Positions 8,559 to 17,168 of a stretch of DNA of 64,000 nucleotides are shown here, piece by piece. Position 1 is the stretch's first letter; the number at the start of each line of letters is the position of its first letter. The notes below the pieces were generated by a model that worked only from the letters and a program-made list of their open reading frames with translations, did no database searches and was not told the origin of the DNA. Source of the stretch: Tritonibacter multivorans. Its GTDB lineage: Bacteria; Pseudomonadota; Alphaproteobacteria; Rhodobacterales; Rhodobacteraceae. Position numbers and translations under genes: made by a program. The stretch spans positions 1 through 64,000 of the forward strand of contig NZ_CYSD01000014.1 in NCBI RefSeq assembly GCF_001458415.1. Direction: 5' to 3'.

Positions 8559-9437
8559 TCAGGAATTTTCCAGTTGGTCTTCGCCGTGGTTTTCGTCGTG
8601 GTTCTCGTCGCGATCCTCGTCGTGACCTTCGGCGTCTTGGGTGAAGCGATCGCGGCGTAGGCGGCGCAGTTTGCTGCGACGGTTTCGGGACTGGGCTTCG
8701 CGGGTCAGTTGCGCCCAGTCGATCAGGGCCAGCCGTCCGTCGGCTTCTTCGACCACTGCGGTGCAGCTTTCCACCCAGTCGCCGGTATTGACGTACAAGA
8801 GCCCATCCATTGGGCGGATCGCGGCACTGTGGATGTGCCCGCAGATCACCCCGTCATAGCCGCCGCGCCGCGCCTCGGCGGTCAAAACGTTTTCATATTC
8901 GCTGATGAAGTTGACGGCCTGTTTGACCTGATGTTTGGCCCATTTGGACAGGGACCAATATTGCCCGCCCCAAAGATGGCGCAGCTTATTGATGCGGGTG
9001 TTGAGCCACAGCATGAAGTTGTAGGCGCTGTCGCCCAGATGGGCGAGCCATTTGGCGTGGACCACAACCGAGTCATATTGATCCCCATGGGTGACAAGAT
9101 AGCGTTTGCCATCCAGCGCAGTGAAATCCGCGCTCATTACGACCTCAATCCCGCCGAAATGCGTGCCCAGATACGACCGCAGGAATTCATCGTGGTTGCC
9201 GGGGATAAGATAGACGGATGCGCCATCATGGGCTTTGGACAGAAAGGCCTGCACCACATCATTGTGGGATTGCGGCCAGTCTGAACCTTTGCGGCGAATG
9301 CGCCAAGCATCCACAATATCGCCAACCAAATAGTAGTTGTCGGCCTCGTGATGTTTCAGGAAATCAAGAAGCAGTTCAGCCTGGCACCCTGGGGTGCCGA
9401 GGTGAATATCGGACAGGAAAATGTTTCTGTACTTCAC
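8559..9437 (-). CDS. plcP: PlcP: calcineurin-like phospholipase C for phosphate-starvation lipid remodelling
   Basis: A metallophosphoesterase with all metal motifs: D10-x-H12 in FLSDIHLGT, YLVGDIVD, IPGNHDE, VTHGDQYD and CGHIHSAAI. Automatic annotation often calls this family UDP-2,3-diacylglucosamine diphosphatase (LpxH-like). The position directly before btaA and the candidate PHO box point to PlcP, which removes the headgroup of phospholipids to release diacylglycerol. I prefer a GTG start at 9437 because GAGG lies 8 bases ahead; a TTG two codons upstream is the alternative. The tail (about the last 30 residues) is unusually rich in Asp, Glu and His and is encoded by 12-bp repeats. Confidence 0.87.
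   Translation of the reverse strand: MKYRNIFLSDIHLGTPGCQAELLLDFLKHHEADNYYLVGDIVDAWRIRRKGSDWPQSHNDVVQAFLSKAHDGASVYLIPGNHDEFLRSYLGTHFGGIEVVMSADFTALDGKRYLVTHGDQYDSVVVHAKWLAHLGDSAYNFMLWLNTRINKLRHLWGGQYWSLSKWAKHQVKQAVNFISEYENVLTAEARRGGYDGVICGHIHSAAIRPMDGLLYVNTGDWVESCTAVVEEADGRLALIDWAQLTREAQSRNRRSKLRRLRRDRFTQDAEGHDEDRDENHDENHGEDQLENS
8578..8625 (-). repeat. Four 12-bp tandem units in the 3' end of plcP
   Basis: Four imperfect 12-bp units (on the + strand TCTTCGCCGTGG, TTTTCGTCGTGG, TTCTCGTCGCGA, TCCTCGTCGTGA) encode the acidic and histidine-rich tail of PlcP. The unit length is a multiple of three, so copy-number change keeps the frame. Confidence 0.7.
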
Positions 9438-9478
9438 ATGCAACGCCTCATGACCGGGCCCCGTTCTAGCCCGTCAGG

Positions 9479-9496
9479 TTAACAGTAGCATGACGG
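9479..9496 (-). promoter_or_regulatory. Candidate PHO box (PhoB site) of the plcP-btaAB operon
   Basis: The reverse strand reads CCGTCATGCTACTGTTAA, two 7-bp half-sites spaced by 4 bp that match the PhoB consensus CTGTCAT-N4-CTGTCAT at 11 of 14 positions. It ends about 40 bp before the plcP start, as expected for a PhoB-activated promoter. The match was made by eye; the function of the downstream genes makes it credible. Confidence 0.65.
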
Positions 9497-9884
9497 CGGG
9501 ATTCCCTAGGGTAAACCTTTAATTAATTCGGCGCTTCTTTTTGCCGCGCAAAGGGATTCGGTGGTTTTACGATGCGCTGCGTTCAGTCGATTTAGCTGCG
9601 ATGCCCGGTTGAGTCTGTATTTTTTATGATTGAAAATCAATGGTTTATGGTCGATTTGGTGGGGGATCCGAACTGTTTGAATTGCATTTTAGATTTATAA
9701 AAATCGGTTTTAGCGTTTCGTTAGAACACATCCGACTAATTTCCTTCTTGCACGCCTCAAAGGGTGTGGCGCGGAAGCCGGAAGGTGGACGCAACAGTGT
9801 CGCTAAATGACGAACGAGAGCCCCACAACGGGGCAAGGATACGTACCGGAGCCAAAGTGCTCCTTGATCGAAGGAAACTGAGCT
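9497..9884. other. Flagellin promoter and long 5' untranslated region
   Basis: About 390 bp with no credible gene. The left half is A/T-rich; the right half, just before the flagellin start, holds a perfect 5-bp hairpin GCCCC-ACAAC-GGGGC at 9820-9834 and a Shine-Dalgarno AAGGA at 9871-9875. Long flagellin leaders in alphaproteobacteria can be targets of FlbT-type post-transcriptional control; that is a family expectation only. I could not find a convincing sigma-28 promoter. Confidence 0.4.
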
Positions 9885-10733
9885 GTGTCCAGCATTCTGA
9901 CCAACAATGGCGCAATGGTTGCGCTGCAGACCCTCAAGTCAGTCAACGATAGCCTAGATGAGACCCAGTCCGCCATCTCGACTGGTAAGGAAGTGGGCAA
10001 AGCCAAAGACAACGCGGCTGTTTGGGCAATCTCCAAAACCATGGAATCCGATATCGCTGGTTTTGAAGCCATCGAAGAAGGTCTGGCCATCGGTGAAGCA
10101 ACCGTCGGCGTGGCCTCTGCTGCGTCTGAACAGATCGTAGAAAAGCTGAAAGAGATCAAGGAACTGGTGGTTTCGGCACAGTCTGAGAACGTGGAACACG
10201 CCACGATCCAGAACGACATCGACTCCAAAGTCGCGCAGATTGACTCAATCATCTCTGCGGCTCAGTTCAACGGTGCAAACCTGCTGCGCTCGGATATTGA
10301 TGGCAATTCCACAACCAGCTTGGGCGTTCTGGCCTCTTTGGACCGTCAGGGTGCTGGTGGCACTGTGACCGCGGTTGAAATCGCTGTCGCAACCGTCGAT
10401 TTTGAAGGGAACCTCGACCTGTCCGCTTCGCTGACGTCAATCACAGACTCTGCAACTGCGGCCCTCGCACTGGACGACATTGAGGTCCTGCTGAACGTGG
10501 CAATCGAAGGCGCGGCCTCTCTGGGTGCGGCTGCGGCCCGTCTGGAAGACCAGTCTGACTTTGTCTCCAAGCTGGTCGACTCCATGACCATGGGTGTGTC
10601 CACCATGACTGACACCAACATGGAAGAAGCCTCCGCTCGTCTGCAGGCGCTGCAGACCCAACAGGAACTGGCCGTTCAGTCGCTGACCATCGCGAACGAA
10701 GCGCCGGGCACCCTGCTGCAGCTGTTCCAGTAA
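9885..10733 (+). CDS. Flagellin
   Basis: Structural subunit of the flagellar filament. The N-terminal D0/D1 segment (SSILTNNGAMVALQTLKSVN, then QSAISTGKEVGKAKDNAAVWAISKTM) and the C-terminal D1/D0 segment (ARLQALQTQQELAVQSLTIANEAPGTLLQLFQ) are both intact, with a short variable middle. At 282 residues it is a small roseobacter-type flagellin. Translation starts at GTG with AAGGA upstream. No other flagellar gene is adjacent, so the filament gene stands away from any main flagellar cluster within this window. A terminator follows. Confidence 0.95.
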   Translation: MSSILTNNGAMVALQTLKSVNDSLDETQSAISTGKEVGKAKDNAAVWAISKTMESDIAGFEAIEEGLAIGEATVGVASAASEQIVEKLKEIKELVVSAQSENVEHATIQNDIDSKVAQIDSIISAAQFNGANLLRSDIDGNSTTSLGVLASLDRQGAGGTVTAVEIAVATVDFEGNLDLSASLTSITDSATAALALDDIEVLLNVAIEGAASLGAAAARLEDQSDFVSKLVDSMTMGVSTMTDTNMEEASARLQALQTQQELAVQSLTIANEAPGTLLQLFQ

Positions 10734-10793
10734 CAGATGGTTTGGACCGGGCGCTGGGGGCGCCGCGGTCCGACACCGCCTTCATTGGCCTTC

Positions 10794-10823
10794 AAACCGG
10801 CGTGGTTCGACCCCGCCGGTTTT
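10794..10823. terminator. Terminator between flagellin and nadC
   Basis: Stem AACCGGCG / CGCCGGTT with an 11-base loop followed by TTACTG. A second G/C-rich hairpin (GGACCG...CGGTCC, about 10744-10771) lies just before it. The position between two convergent genes suggests use from both sides. Confidence 0.55.
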
Positions 10824-10838
10824 ACTGTGTTCAGCGGC

Positions 10839-11687
10839 CTAGAAATCGAGACCGAGGTCAATCGTGCGGGCAGAATGGGTCAAAGCCCCGGAAGAGACAT
10901 AATCCACGCCGGTTGCCGCAATGGAGGCGATCCGCTCAAGGGTGACATTGCCGCTGGCTTCGGTCTTCATCCGGCCGGCCACCATCGCAACCGCCTCGCG
11001 CAGCATGTCATTGTCCATATTGTCCAGCAGCACCACATCGGCACCGCCCACTGCCAGCACCTCTTCCAGCTGATCCAGTCGGTCGACTTCGATTTCAACA
11101 GCCATCATATGCGAGGCTTGGGCTTTGCTGGCCTCAAGGACCGCACGCACGCCACCGGCGGCGGCAATGTGGTTGTCCTTGATCAGGATGGCATCCGACA
11201 GCGAATAGCGGTGGTTGAAGCCACCACCGTGCAGCACCGCCATTTTTTCAGCAATGCGCAGGCCCGGTGTGGTCTTGCGGGTGCAGGTGACACGGGTGTG
11301 TGTGTCTTTGGCCGCAGCCACGAAACCGGCGGTTTTGGTCGCGATCCCGGTCAAGCGCCCGGCAAAGTTCAGCGCAACCCGTTCCCCGGTCAGGATCGAC
11401 GCGGCAGAGCCGTGGATTTCCATCAGGGTGTCACCGGCTTTGCAGCTCTGACCATCCGCAACACGTGTTTTCACCTTAAGCGTCGGATCAACCAGACGAA
11501 AAGCCAGCGCCGCGATCTGCATGCCAGACACAACCGCATCTTCGCGCGCATTCAGACGCGCAGCATAGGTGGTATCGGCAGGCACAACAGTGCGCGTGGT
11601 AATATCGCCGTAGCTGCCCAGATCCTCCATCAGCGCAGTGCGTACCATGGGTTCAAGGATCAGGTCGGGAAGGGCGGAATGGGTCAT
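10839..11687 (-). CDS. nadC: Nicotinate-nucleotide pyrophosphorylase (carboxylating)
   Basis: Converts quinolinate and PRPP to nicotinate mononucleotide, the last step of the de novo branch encoded here. The 282-residue protein shows the family's EDLGSYGDITTRTVV, LNFAGRLTGIATKT, TRKTTPGLRIAEKMAVLHGGG with the PRPP/quinolinate-binding basic residues, and LIKDNHIAAAGG. The ATG at 11687 lies 1 bp after the nadB stop; a GTG four codons earlier is the alternative. Third gene of nadA-nadB-nadC. Confidence 0.95.
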   Translation of the reverse strand: MTHSALPDLILEPMVRTALMEDLGSYGDITTRTVVPADTTYAARLNAREDAVVSGMQIAALAFRLVDPTLKVKTRVADGQSCKAGDTLMEIHGSAASILTGERVALNFAGRLTGIATKTAGFVAAAKDTHTRVTCTRKTTPGLRIAEKMAVLHGGGFNHRYSLSDAILIKDNHIAAAGGVRAVLEASKAQASHMMAVEIEVDRLDQLEEVLAVGGADVVLLDNMDNDMLREAVAMVAGRMKTEASGNVTLERIASIAATGVDYVSSGALTHSARTIDLGLDF

Positions 11688-11688
11688 G

Positions 11689-13251
11689 TCAGGTCTCACA
11701 AACCTTGGCCCGCAGGGCGAGCGCTTCTGTCAACAATAGGCGAGAGCGGTGGCCGGGGCCGGGGTGGGCGTCGGGGAAATCCGACCGCGCATGCGCGCCA
11801 CGGCTTTCTTCGCGCATCAAAGCGGCCGCCGCGATCAGCGTGGCTGTGGCGCTCATGTTCAGGAAATTCGGGTCATCCTGCTGTGCGGCTTCCAGACTTG
11901 CAATGCGCTGAAGCGCGGCGGTCAGACCCGCGCCCGTGCGCTGCACCCCCACATATTTTGTCATGCACTGGCGCAATTCGCGCACGGCATCTTCGTCCGT
12001 CTGCCGTCCAGGCTGGCCGAGGTGCAGTGTGACCGGATCAGCCGCATTGCCGACGGGGCACTGTGTTTGAATATCCAGCGCGCACAGGCGGGCAAACACC
12101 AATGCCTCGAGCAAACCGTTTGACGCCAATCGATTGGCCCCATGCAGCCCGGTTGAGGAGGCTTCGCCACAGACCCAAAGATTGCCCAGACTGGTCCGCC
12201 CATCCAAATCACAGGAAATGCCGCCCATGTGGTAGTGCGCGGCGGCGGCGACGGGAATTGGGTCTTTGACTGGGTCTATGCCATTGCGCGCGCAGGCCTC
12301 AGCCACGGCGGGAAAATCAGTCAAAACGCGCGCGCCAAGCGCATCCCGCGTGTCCAGCATCGGGCGGCGATCTGCCAGCCATTCCCTAAAGATCGCGCGG
12401 GCGACAATGTCGCGTGGTGCAAGCTCGGCGTCGGGATGCACCGTCTGCATAAACCGTTCACCGGTGGCATTGATCAGGGTCGCACCTTCCCCGCGCAAGG
12501 CTTCTGTGGCCAGGGGGGCAGGATCTTCGCCGACATCCATTGCGGTGGGGTGAAATTGCACAAATTCCGCATCGGCGATTTCAGCGCCCGCGCGGGCGGC
12601 CATGCCGATGACCTGACCCCGGATTCGGGGTGGGTTGGTTGTGGTCTGGTAAAGACCGCCAGAGCCGCCTCCGGCCAGCAAATAGGCCCGGCCCCGCAGC
12701 ATCACAGGGGCGGATCCTTCAGGGGCAGAGGATTGGATCTCTACACCGCAGACTTTCCCATCCAGAACCTCAAGCCGGGTCGCCATGGTCCCTTCGAGCA
12801 CCTGGATCCGGTCGGTTTGGCGGACTTCTTCGATCAAGGCGGCCATGATTTCTGCGCCGGCCTGATCACCTTTGACGCGGACCACACGGGCAAAGCTGTG
12901 CGCTGCCTCGCGCGATAGCACGTATGCGCCGTCTTCGGTGCGGTCAAACGGTGTGCCCAGCGTTGTCAGGTCAAGGATATGCGCGCGCGCTTCGCGGGTG
13001 ACCAGCTGTGCGACCCTTGGATCAACGGTGCCGGCCCCTGCGGATTCGGTGTCGCAGGCATGAGATTCCGGGCTGTCGGCCGCATCCATTGCCGCCGCCA
13101 CGCCCCCCTGCGCCCAGGCAGAGCTGGCGCCGTGGCCCAAAGGTTCTGGCGAGATCATCACAACCGGCAAAGGCGCAAGCTTGAGCGCGGCATAAAGCGC
13201 CCCCAGCCCGGCGCCAACAATGACGATCTGCTCGGTTTTAAGGGTGTCCAT
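11689..13251 (-). CDS. nadB: L-aspartate oxidase
   Basis: Oxidises L-aspartate to iminoaspartate with FAD as the first step of NAD synthesis. The 520-residue protein starts with the FAD-binding IVIVGAGLGALYAALKLAP, has SSAWAQGGVAAAM, the substrate loop QFHPTAMDVGEDPAPLATEALRGEGA, and CGEASSTGLHGANRLASNGLLEALVFA near the C-terminus, all typical of NadB rather than of succinate dehydrogenase. It lies 7 bp downstream of nadA and 1 bp upstream of nadC. Confidence 0.96.
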   Translation of the reverse strand: MDTLKTEQIVIVGAGLGALYAALKLAPLPVVMISPEPLGHGASSAWAQGGVAAAMDAADSPESHACDTESAGAGTVDPRVAQLVTREARAHILDLTTLGTPFDRTEDGAYVLSREAAHSFARVVRVKGDQAGAEIMAALIEEVRQTDRIQVLEGTMATRLEVLDGKVCGVEIQSSAPEGSAPVMLRGRAYLLAGGGSGGLYQTTTNPPRIRGQVIGMAARAGAEIADAEFVQFHPTAMDVGEDPAPLATEALRGEGATLINATGERFMQTVHPDAELAPRDIVARAIFREWLADRRPMLDTRDALGARVLTDFPAVAEACARNGIDPVKDPIPVAAAAHYHMGGISCDLDGRTSLGNLWVCGEASSTGLHGANRLASNGLLEALVFARLCALDIQTQCPVGNAADPVTLHLGQPGRQTDEDAVRELRQCMTKYVGVQRTGAGLTAALQRIASLEAAQQDDPNFLNMSATATLIAAAALMREESRGAHARSDFPDAHPGPGHRSRLLLTEALALRAKVCET

Positions 13252-13258
13252 GTGCGGT

Positions 13259-14314
13259 TCAGATACCCAATTGGCGCGACAGGTCGATCATGCGCTGAAC
13301 AGACAGGCGCGCTTTTTCTGCGACAGTTGCGTCGACCTCGACCTGACCTTCCATGCTGTGCAGCGACCACAGCACTTTTTCCAAGGTGATTTTCTTCATG
13401 TAGGGGCACATGTTGCAGGGGCCGACAAAGTCGACTTCGGGCAGCTCGTCCGCGATATTGGACGCCATGGAGCATTCCGTGATGAGCATCGCTTTTTCTG
13501 GCTTCTCATCGGTGACGTATTTGATGATGCCGCTGGTGGAACCCGAGAAATCGGCCTCGTCCACAACATCCGGCGGGCATTCAGGGTGGGCGATCAACCG
13601 GGTGCCGGGGTTCCATTCGCGGAAGTCGCGCAGGTCCTTGGCGGTGTATTGCTCATGCACGATGCACGAACCCTCCCACCAGACCACATTCTTCTGCGGC
13701 ACATCGCGGGCTACGTTCTGCGCCAAGTATTGGTCCGGGGTCATGATCACCGTGTGGCTGTCCTGCGCGGCCACGATTTGCGCAGCGTTCGACGAGGTAC
13801 AGCAAATGTCAGAGGCGGCTTTGACCTCGGCGGTGGTGTTCACATAGGACACCACAGGCGCGCCGGGATAGCGGCGGCGCATTTCCTCGACCCCTTCTGC
13901 GGTGATCGATTCCGCAAGGCTGCAGCCTGCTTCCATATCGGGCATCAGCACGGTTTTGGACGGGCTGAGGATCTTGGAGGTTTCCGCCATAAAGTGCACG
14001 CCGCATTGAACGATCACGTCGGCTTCCACTTCGGTGGCCTTGATCGCCAGCTGCAGGCTGTCTCCGACAAAATCCGAAATCCCGTGGAAGATTTCCGGCG
14101 TCATGTAATTGTGGCCAAGGATGACGGCGTTGCGCTCTTTCTTCAGGGCGTTGATGGCTTTGACGTAAGGGGCATAGATGGCCCAATCCGGCGGCGAGAC
14201 CACCCGGTCCATGCGACCATAAATGTCACCCATGCTGGCAGCCAGTTCCGCCGACGGGGCCAGATCATAATGGTCAGCCAAAGTGGAACGCATATGCGAC
14301 AGGTCGAGGGGCAT
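13259..14314 (-). CDS. nadA: Quinolinate synthase
   Basis: Condenses iminoaspartate with dihydroxyacetone phosphate to quinolinate using a [4Fe-4S] cluster. The three cluster cysteines are visible in VIVQCGVHFMAETSKI, MLITECSMASNIADE and GPCNMCPYMKKITLE. The 351-residue length is normal and GGGAG lies ahead of the ATG. First gene of nadABC. The 265 bp upstream contain no gene and presumably the promoter; I see no recognisable riboswitch or NrtR/NadQ-type operator there. Confidence 0.96.
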   Translation of the reverse strand: MPLDLSHMRSTLADHYDLAPSAELAASMGDIYGRMDRVVSPPDWAIYAPYVKAINALKKERNAVILGHNYMTPEIFHGISDFVGDSLQLAIKATEVEADVIVQCGVHFMAETSKILSPSKTVLMPDMEAGCSLAESITAEGVEEMRRRYPGAPVVSYVNTTAEVKAASDICCTSSNAAQIVAAQDSHTVIMTPDQYLAQNVARDVPQKNVVWWEGSCIVHEQYTAKDLRDFREWNPGTRLIAHPECPPDVVDEADFSGSTSGIIKYVTDEKPEKAMLITECSMASNIADELPEVDFVGPCNMCPYMKKITLEKVLWSLHSMEGQVEVDATVAEKARLSVQRMIDLSRQLGI

Positions 14315-14579
14315 CAGGCTAGTCTCCCTTTAGGGACGTGGCACCGAAGGGTTTTCAGGGGGCGAAAACGCGGCGCGTGGCGTCGGAAGGGGGCTATTCC
14401 GCTGTCGAAAAACAGCTCGGACCCGGACGCAAGCGCCAGACCGAGAGCCCCCGGTTGGTGTTTGCCGACGGGTTATAGGGGCAGCAAAGCCTGTGGTCCA
14501 GCGCGTTGCGCGTCTTTGCCTTCACGGAAATGACGTCTCGCGTGCCGGTTAGCGCCAACTGTTGCGGGTGGGCAGGGCC

Positions 14580-17168
14580 TCAGGCCCGTTTGTTGCGCGG
14601 GCTTATCGAGGGGTCTCGACCTTCGATAAGAGCCTTCAAGCCTTCGATCGGCTGTGGCCGTGCAAAAGCATAGCCCTGAAGCGTATGACAGCCCATTTCC
14701 GCCAGCACTTCGGCATGGGCCATTGTCTCAACTCCTTCGGCGGTGACTTTTAGGCCAAGAATGTCAGCCATCCCAATAATTTGCCGCAACAGTGCCCGCG
14801 CGTCTTCTGATTCCAGAATAGGCATGACCAACCGCTGGTCGATCTTCATAATGTCGGGGCGCAGATGCATCAGGCCAATGATCGACGCGTGGCCAGAGCC
14901 AAAATCGTCGATTTCAATGCAAACCCCGGTGTCGCGAATCCGGTCGAGGCTGAAACTGAACAAATCCGATTGCTCTTCAACCAGCACGGACTCAAGCACC
15001 TCAAACCCGATCCGCGGCGCGCCTTCCGGAAGCGATTCCAATAGATCAAAGACCTTTGGATTCTGGATGCGCTGGGCTGTGACATTAAACGACACTTTGG
15101 GAATGGTGATCCCGGTCCGTTGCAGGTTTGAAATCTCTGCCACGGCTTTGTCAAAAATAATGGCGTCCATGTCATCCACCACCGAAAGCTGCTCGGCAAT
15201 GGGTAGAAACTGTCCAGGATGCATGACGCCCAAAGTGGGGGAATGCCAGCGCGCCAGTGTTTCAACACCGACGATGTCATGGGTTTGGGCATCAAACTGT
15301 GGCTGAAAATACGGGACAAATTCCCGGTTCGCGATGGCACGCCGGATTTCAAGCGCCAGTGTTCTGCGCCCGATGACCGTATCGTGCAGCGCCGGCGTGT
15401 AAAGACGAACGCGATCGCGTCCCATGTCTTTGGCCTCGTAAAGCGCGGCATCTGCCCCGATGGTGAGCGAGTCAATCGGAAGCAGCCCGTCGTGGGTGCT
15501 GGCAATGCCAAAGCTGGCGCCGACACGCACGGTTTTACCTTCAAAAGATGTGGGCTGGCGGATGCGCTCCAGCATGCGCTGTGCCACGGTTTCGCCAACG
15601 GCTGACGTGTTTCCAACGCCAAGCAGGATCACAAATTCGTCGCCGCCAACGCGCACGGGCAGATCCCCTTCTTTGGTTTCGTCGCGCAAGATATCCGCGA
15701 CGCTGCACAGGACAAAATCCCCCGCTTCGTGGCCAAGCGTGTCATTGACGTATTTGAAGTGGTCCAGATCGATGCGCACGATGGTGGCATCATCCGGGTC
15801 GGTGGCTTTGCGGTCCTGCAACGCAAGGTTCAAGGCCCGTCGATTGGGCAAGCCTGTCAGCGGGTCATGCAGCGCCTGATATTCGATTTCCTGCTTGGCT
15901 TGGACGATGGCGTCGCGCTGTGCACGCTCTTGCGTGATGTCATGCGAAATCGACACAAAGCCGTAGCCTTCGCCATGTTCATTGGAGAGCGGCGAAATAC
16001 CGATCGACACCCAATAGGAGCTTCCGTCTTTTCGGTAGTTCAACAGCTCCAGTTTGACGGGTTCTAGGTTGAGCAGCGCCTTGCGCATCAGCGCAATATG
16101 TTCGGGATCGGTCTCTGGTCCCTGCAGGACATCGCCCGGTTTTTGGCCATGAATTTCCTGCATTGTGAAACCGGAAAGCTGTTCAAACGCCGGGTTTGTC
16201 CAGGTCACGATGCCGCGAATGTCCGTGACAATAATCGCGTCATTTGCCCGTTCCGCGACAGCTGCCAGTTCTGCAAGATCCTTCTTCTGGCGTGCCAGAC
16301 GCTGGTGCGGTTCGACAAGCGCGGCCCGCCCGGCGGCGGCAAAAACAGCGAATGCGATGACCAGCACAGTTGCAATCGCAGCCACCGTATTGGTGAACAG
16401 ACGTCTTTCTGCGGCCCGAACACTGTCCTGATCCGGCTCCATGACAATGGCGAGATCCACCTTCTCCAATGCCGCCGAAACCGCCCCCTCCGCGAGCGGA
16501 ACATGTCCAGCGTCCAGATCAGATGTATGCACCATGCGAATGGATTGAACGATCTCGCTTTCTGGAAAAACAGTGGCGCGATCGATTTCAAAGGTCGCCA
16601 CAACCGCGCCTTCTACATATCCAGCGTGAAGGATTGGGGCCGTCAGCAGAACATAGGTATGCGCGCCTTGTTCCTGCAACACCACATGATGCAGTGCGGT
16701 CGGCGCCATCCCGGTGATATCTTCGACCAGCGCTTCGATTTCGGTTGTGTCAAACAGCGCGCGAATGTCGGGCTTGGGGGCATGAATTGCGATTTCCGCC
16801 CCAAGAATGTCATAGACCGCAACCCAAGACAGATCGTCCGGCTGATGCCCATTTTCCAGATATTGTGATACGATTTCTTTATTGCGGGCATAGCCCATGA
16901 CGACGTTTGACACGTCCGGCGCTTTGCCGATGACCTCCAGCAGCAGCAGGTGACGCTCCAGAAGGGCTTCGAGGCTGCGCGCATCTGTTGCGACGCGGGT
17001 CTGAACGGCCTCGTTCTGCTGGCCCACCAAAATGGGTGTGGAGGTCAGTTTCACCGCAAAGGCAGATGACGTCACAGCCAGAAGGAAAATCAGGCAAATG
17101 AGAGACCAGAACCTGCGTTGAACTAGTGTCGAGGTGTCCTGGGGGTTGGCCATTCTGTTAATGCGCAT
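14580..17168 (-). CDS. Membrane PAS-GGDEF-EAL protein (c-di-GMP synthesis/breakdown)
   Basis: Layout in the 862-residue form: membrane segment about 20-38, periplasmic sensor region to about 258, second membrane segment about 260-280, PAS about 300-415, GGDEF about 430-590 and EAL about 610-850. The active-site GGDEF is intact at about 508-512 (VRVGGDEFVILL), as are EAL-domain residues (GVETLARW, FNVTAQRI, DDFGSGHASI, KIDQRLV, AEGVET), so both activities are possible. The start is uncertain: ATG 17168 overlaps the upstream gene by 11 bp, and ATG 17153 follows it by 4 bp. Coupling to the periplasmic binding protein upstream suggests that this protein supplies the signal input. Confidence 0.92.
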   Translation of the reverse strand: MRINRMANPQDTSTLVQRRFWSLICLIFLLAVTSSAFAVKLTSTPILVGQQNEAVQTRVATDARSLEALLERHLLLLEVIGKAPDVSNVVMGYARNKEIVSQYLENGHQPDDLSWVAVYDILGAEIAIHAPKPDIRALFDTTEIEALVEDITGMAPTALHHVVLQEQGAHTYVLLTAPILHAGYVEGAVVATFEIDRATVFPESEIVQSIRMVHTSDLDAGHVPLAEGAVSAALEKVDLAIVMEPDQDSVRAAERRLFTNTVAAIATVLVIAFAVFAAAGRAALVEPHQRLARQKKDLAELAAVAERANDAIIVTDIRGIVTWTNPAFEQLSGFTMQEIHGQKPGDVLQGPETDPEHIALMRKALLNLEPVKLELLNYRKDGSSYWVSIGISPLSNEHGEGYGFVSISHDITQERAQRDAIVQAKQEIEYQALHDPLTGLPNRRALNLALQDRKATDPDDATIVRIDLDHFKYVNDTLGHEAGDFVLCSVADILRDETKEGDLPVRVGGDEFVILLGVGNTSAVGETVAQRMLERIRQPTSFEGKTVRVGASFGIASTHDGLLPIDSLTIGADAALYEAKDMGRDRVRLYTPALHDTVIGRRTLALEIRRAIANREFVPYFQPQFDAQTHDIVGVETLARWHSPTLGVMHPGQFLPIAEQLSVVDDMDAIIFDKAVAEISNLQRTGITIPKVSFNVTAQRIQNPKVFDLLESLPEGAPRIGFEVLESVLVEEQSDLFSFSLDRIRDTGVCIEIDDFGSGHASIIGLMHLRPDIMKIDQRLVMPILESEDARALLRQIIGMADILGLKVTAEGVETMAHAEVLAEMGCHTLQGYAFARPQPIEGLKALIEGRDPSISPRNKRA

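Noticed and set aside
8559-9437. LpxH (UDP-2,3-diacylglucosamine hydrolase)
   Set aside because: Same metallophosphoesterase fold, but the operon with btaAB and the candidate PHO box fit PlcP, and lpx genes are not nearby.
9500-9880. Sigma-28 promoter for the flagellin gene
   Set aside because: CCGACTAA at about 9732 resembles a -10 box but has no TAAA-type -35 at the right distance.
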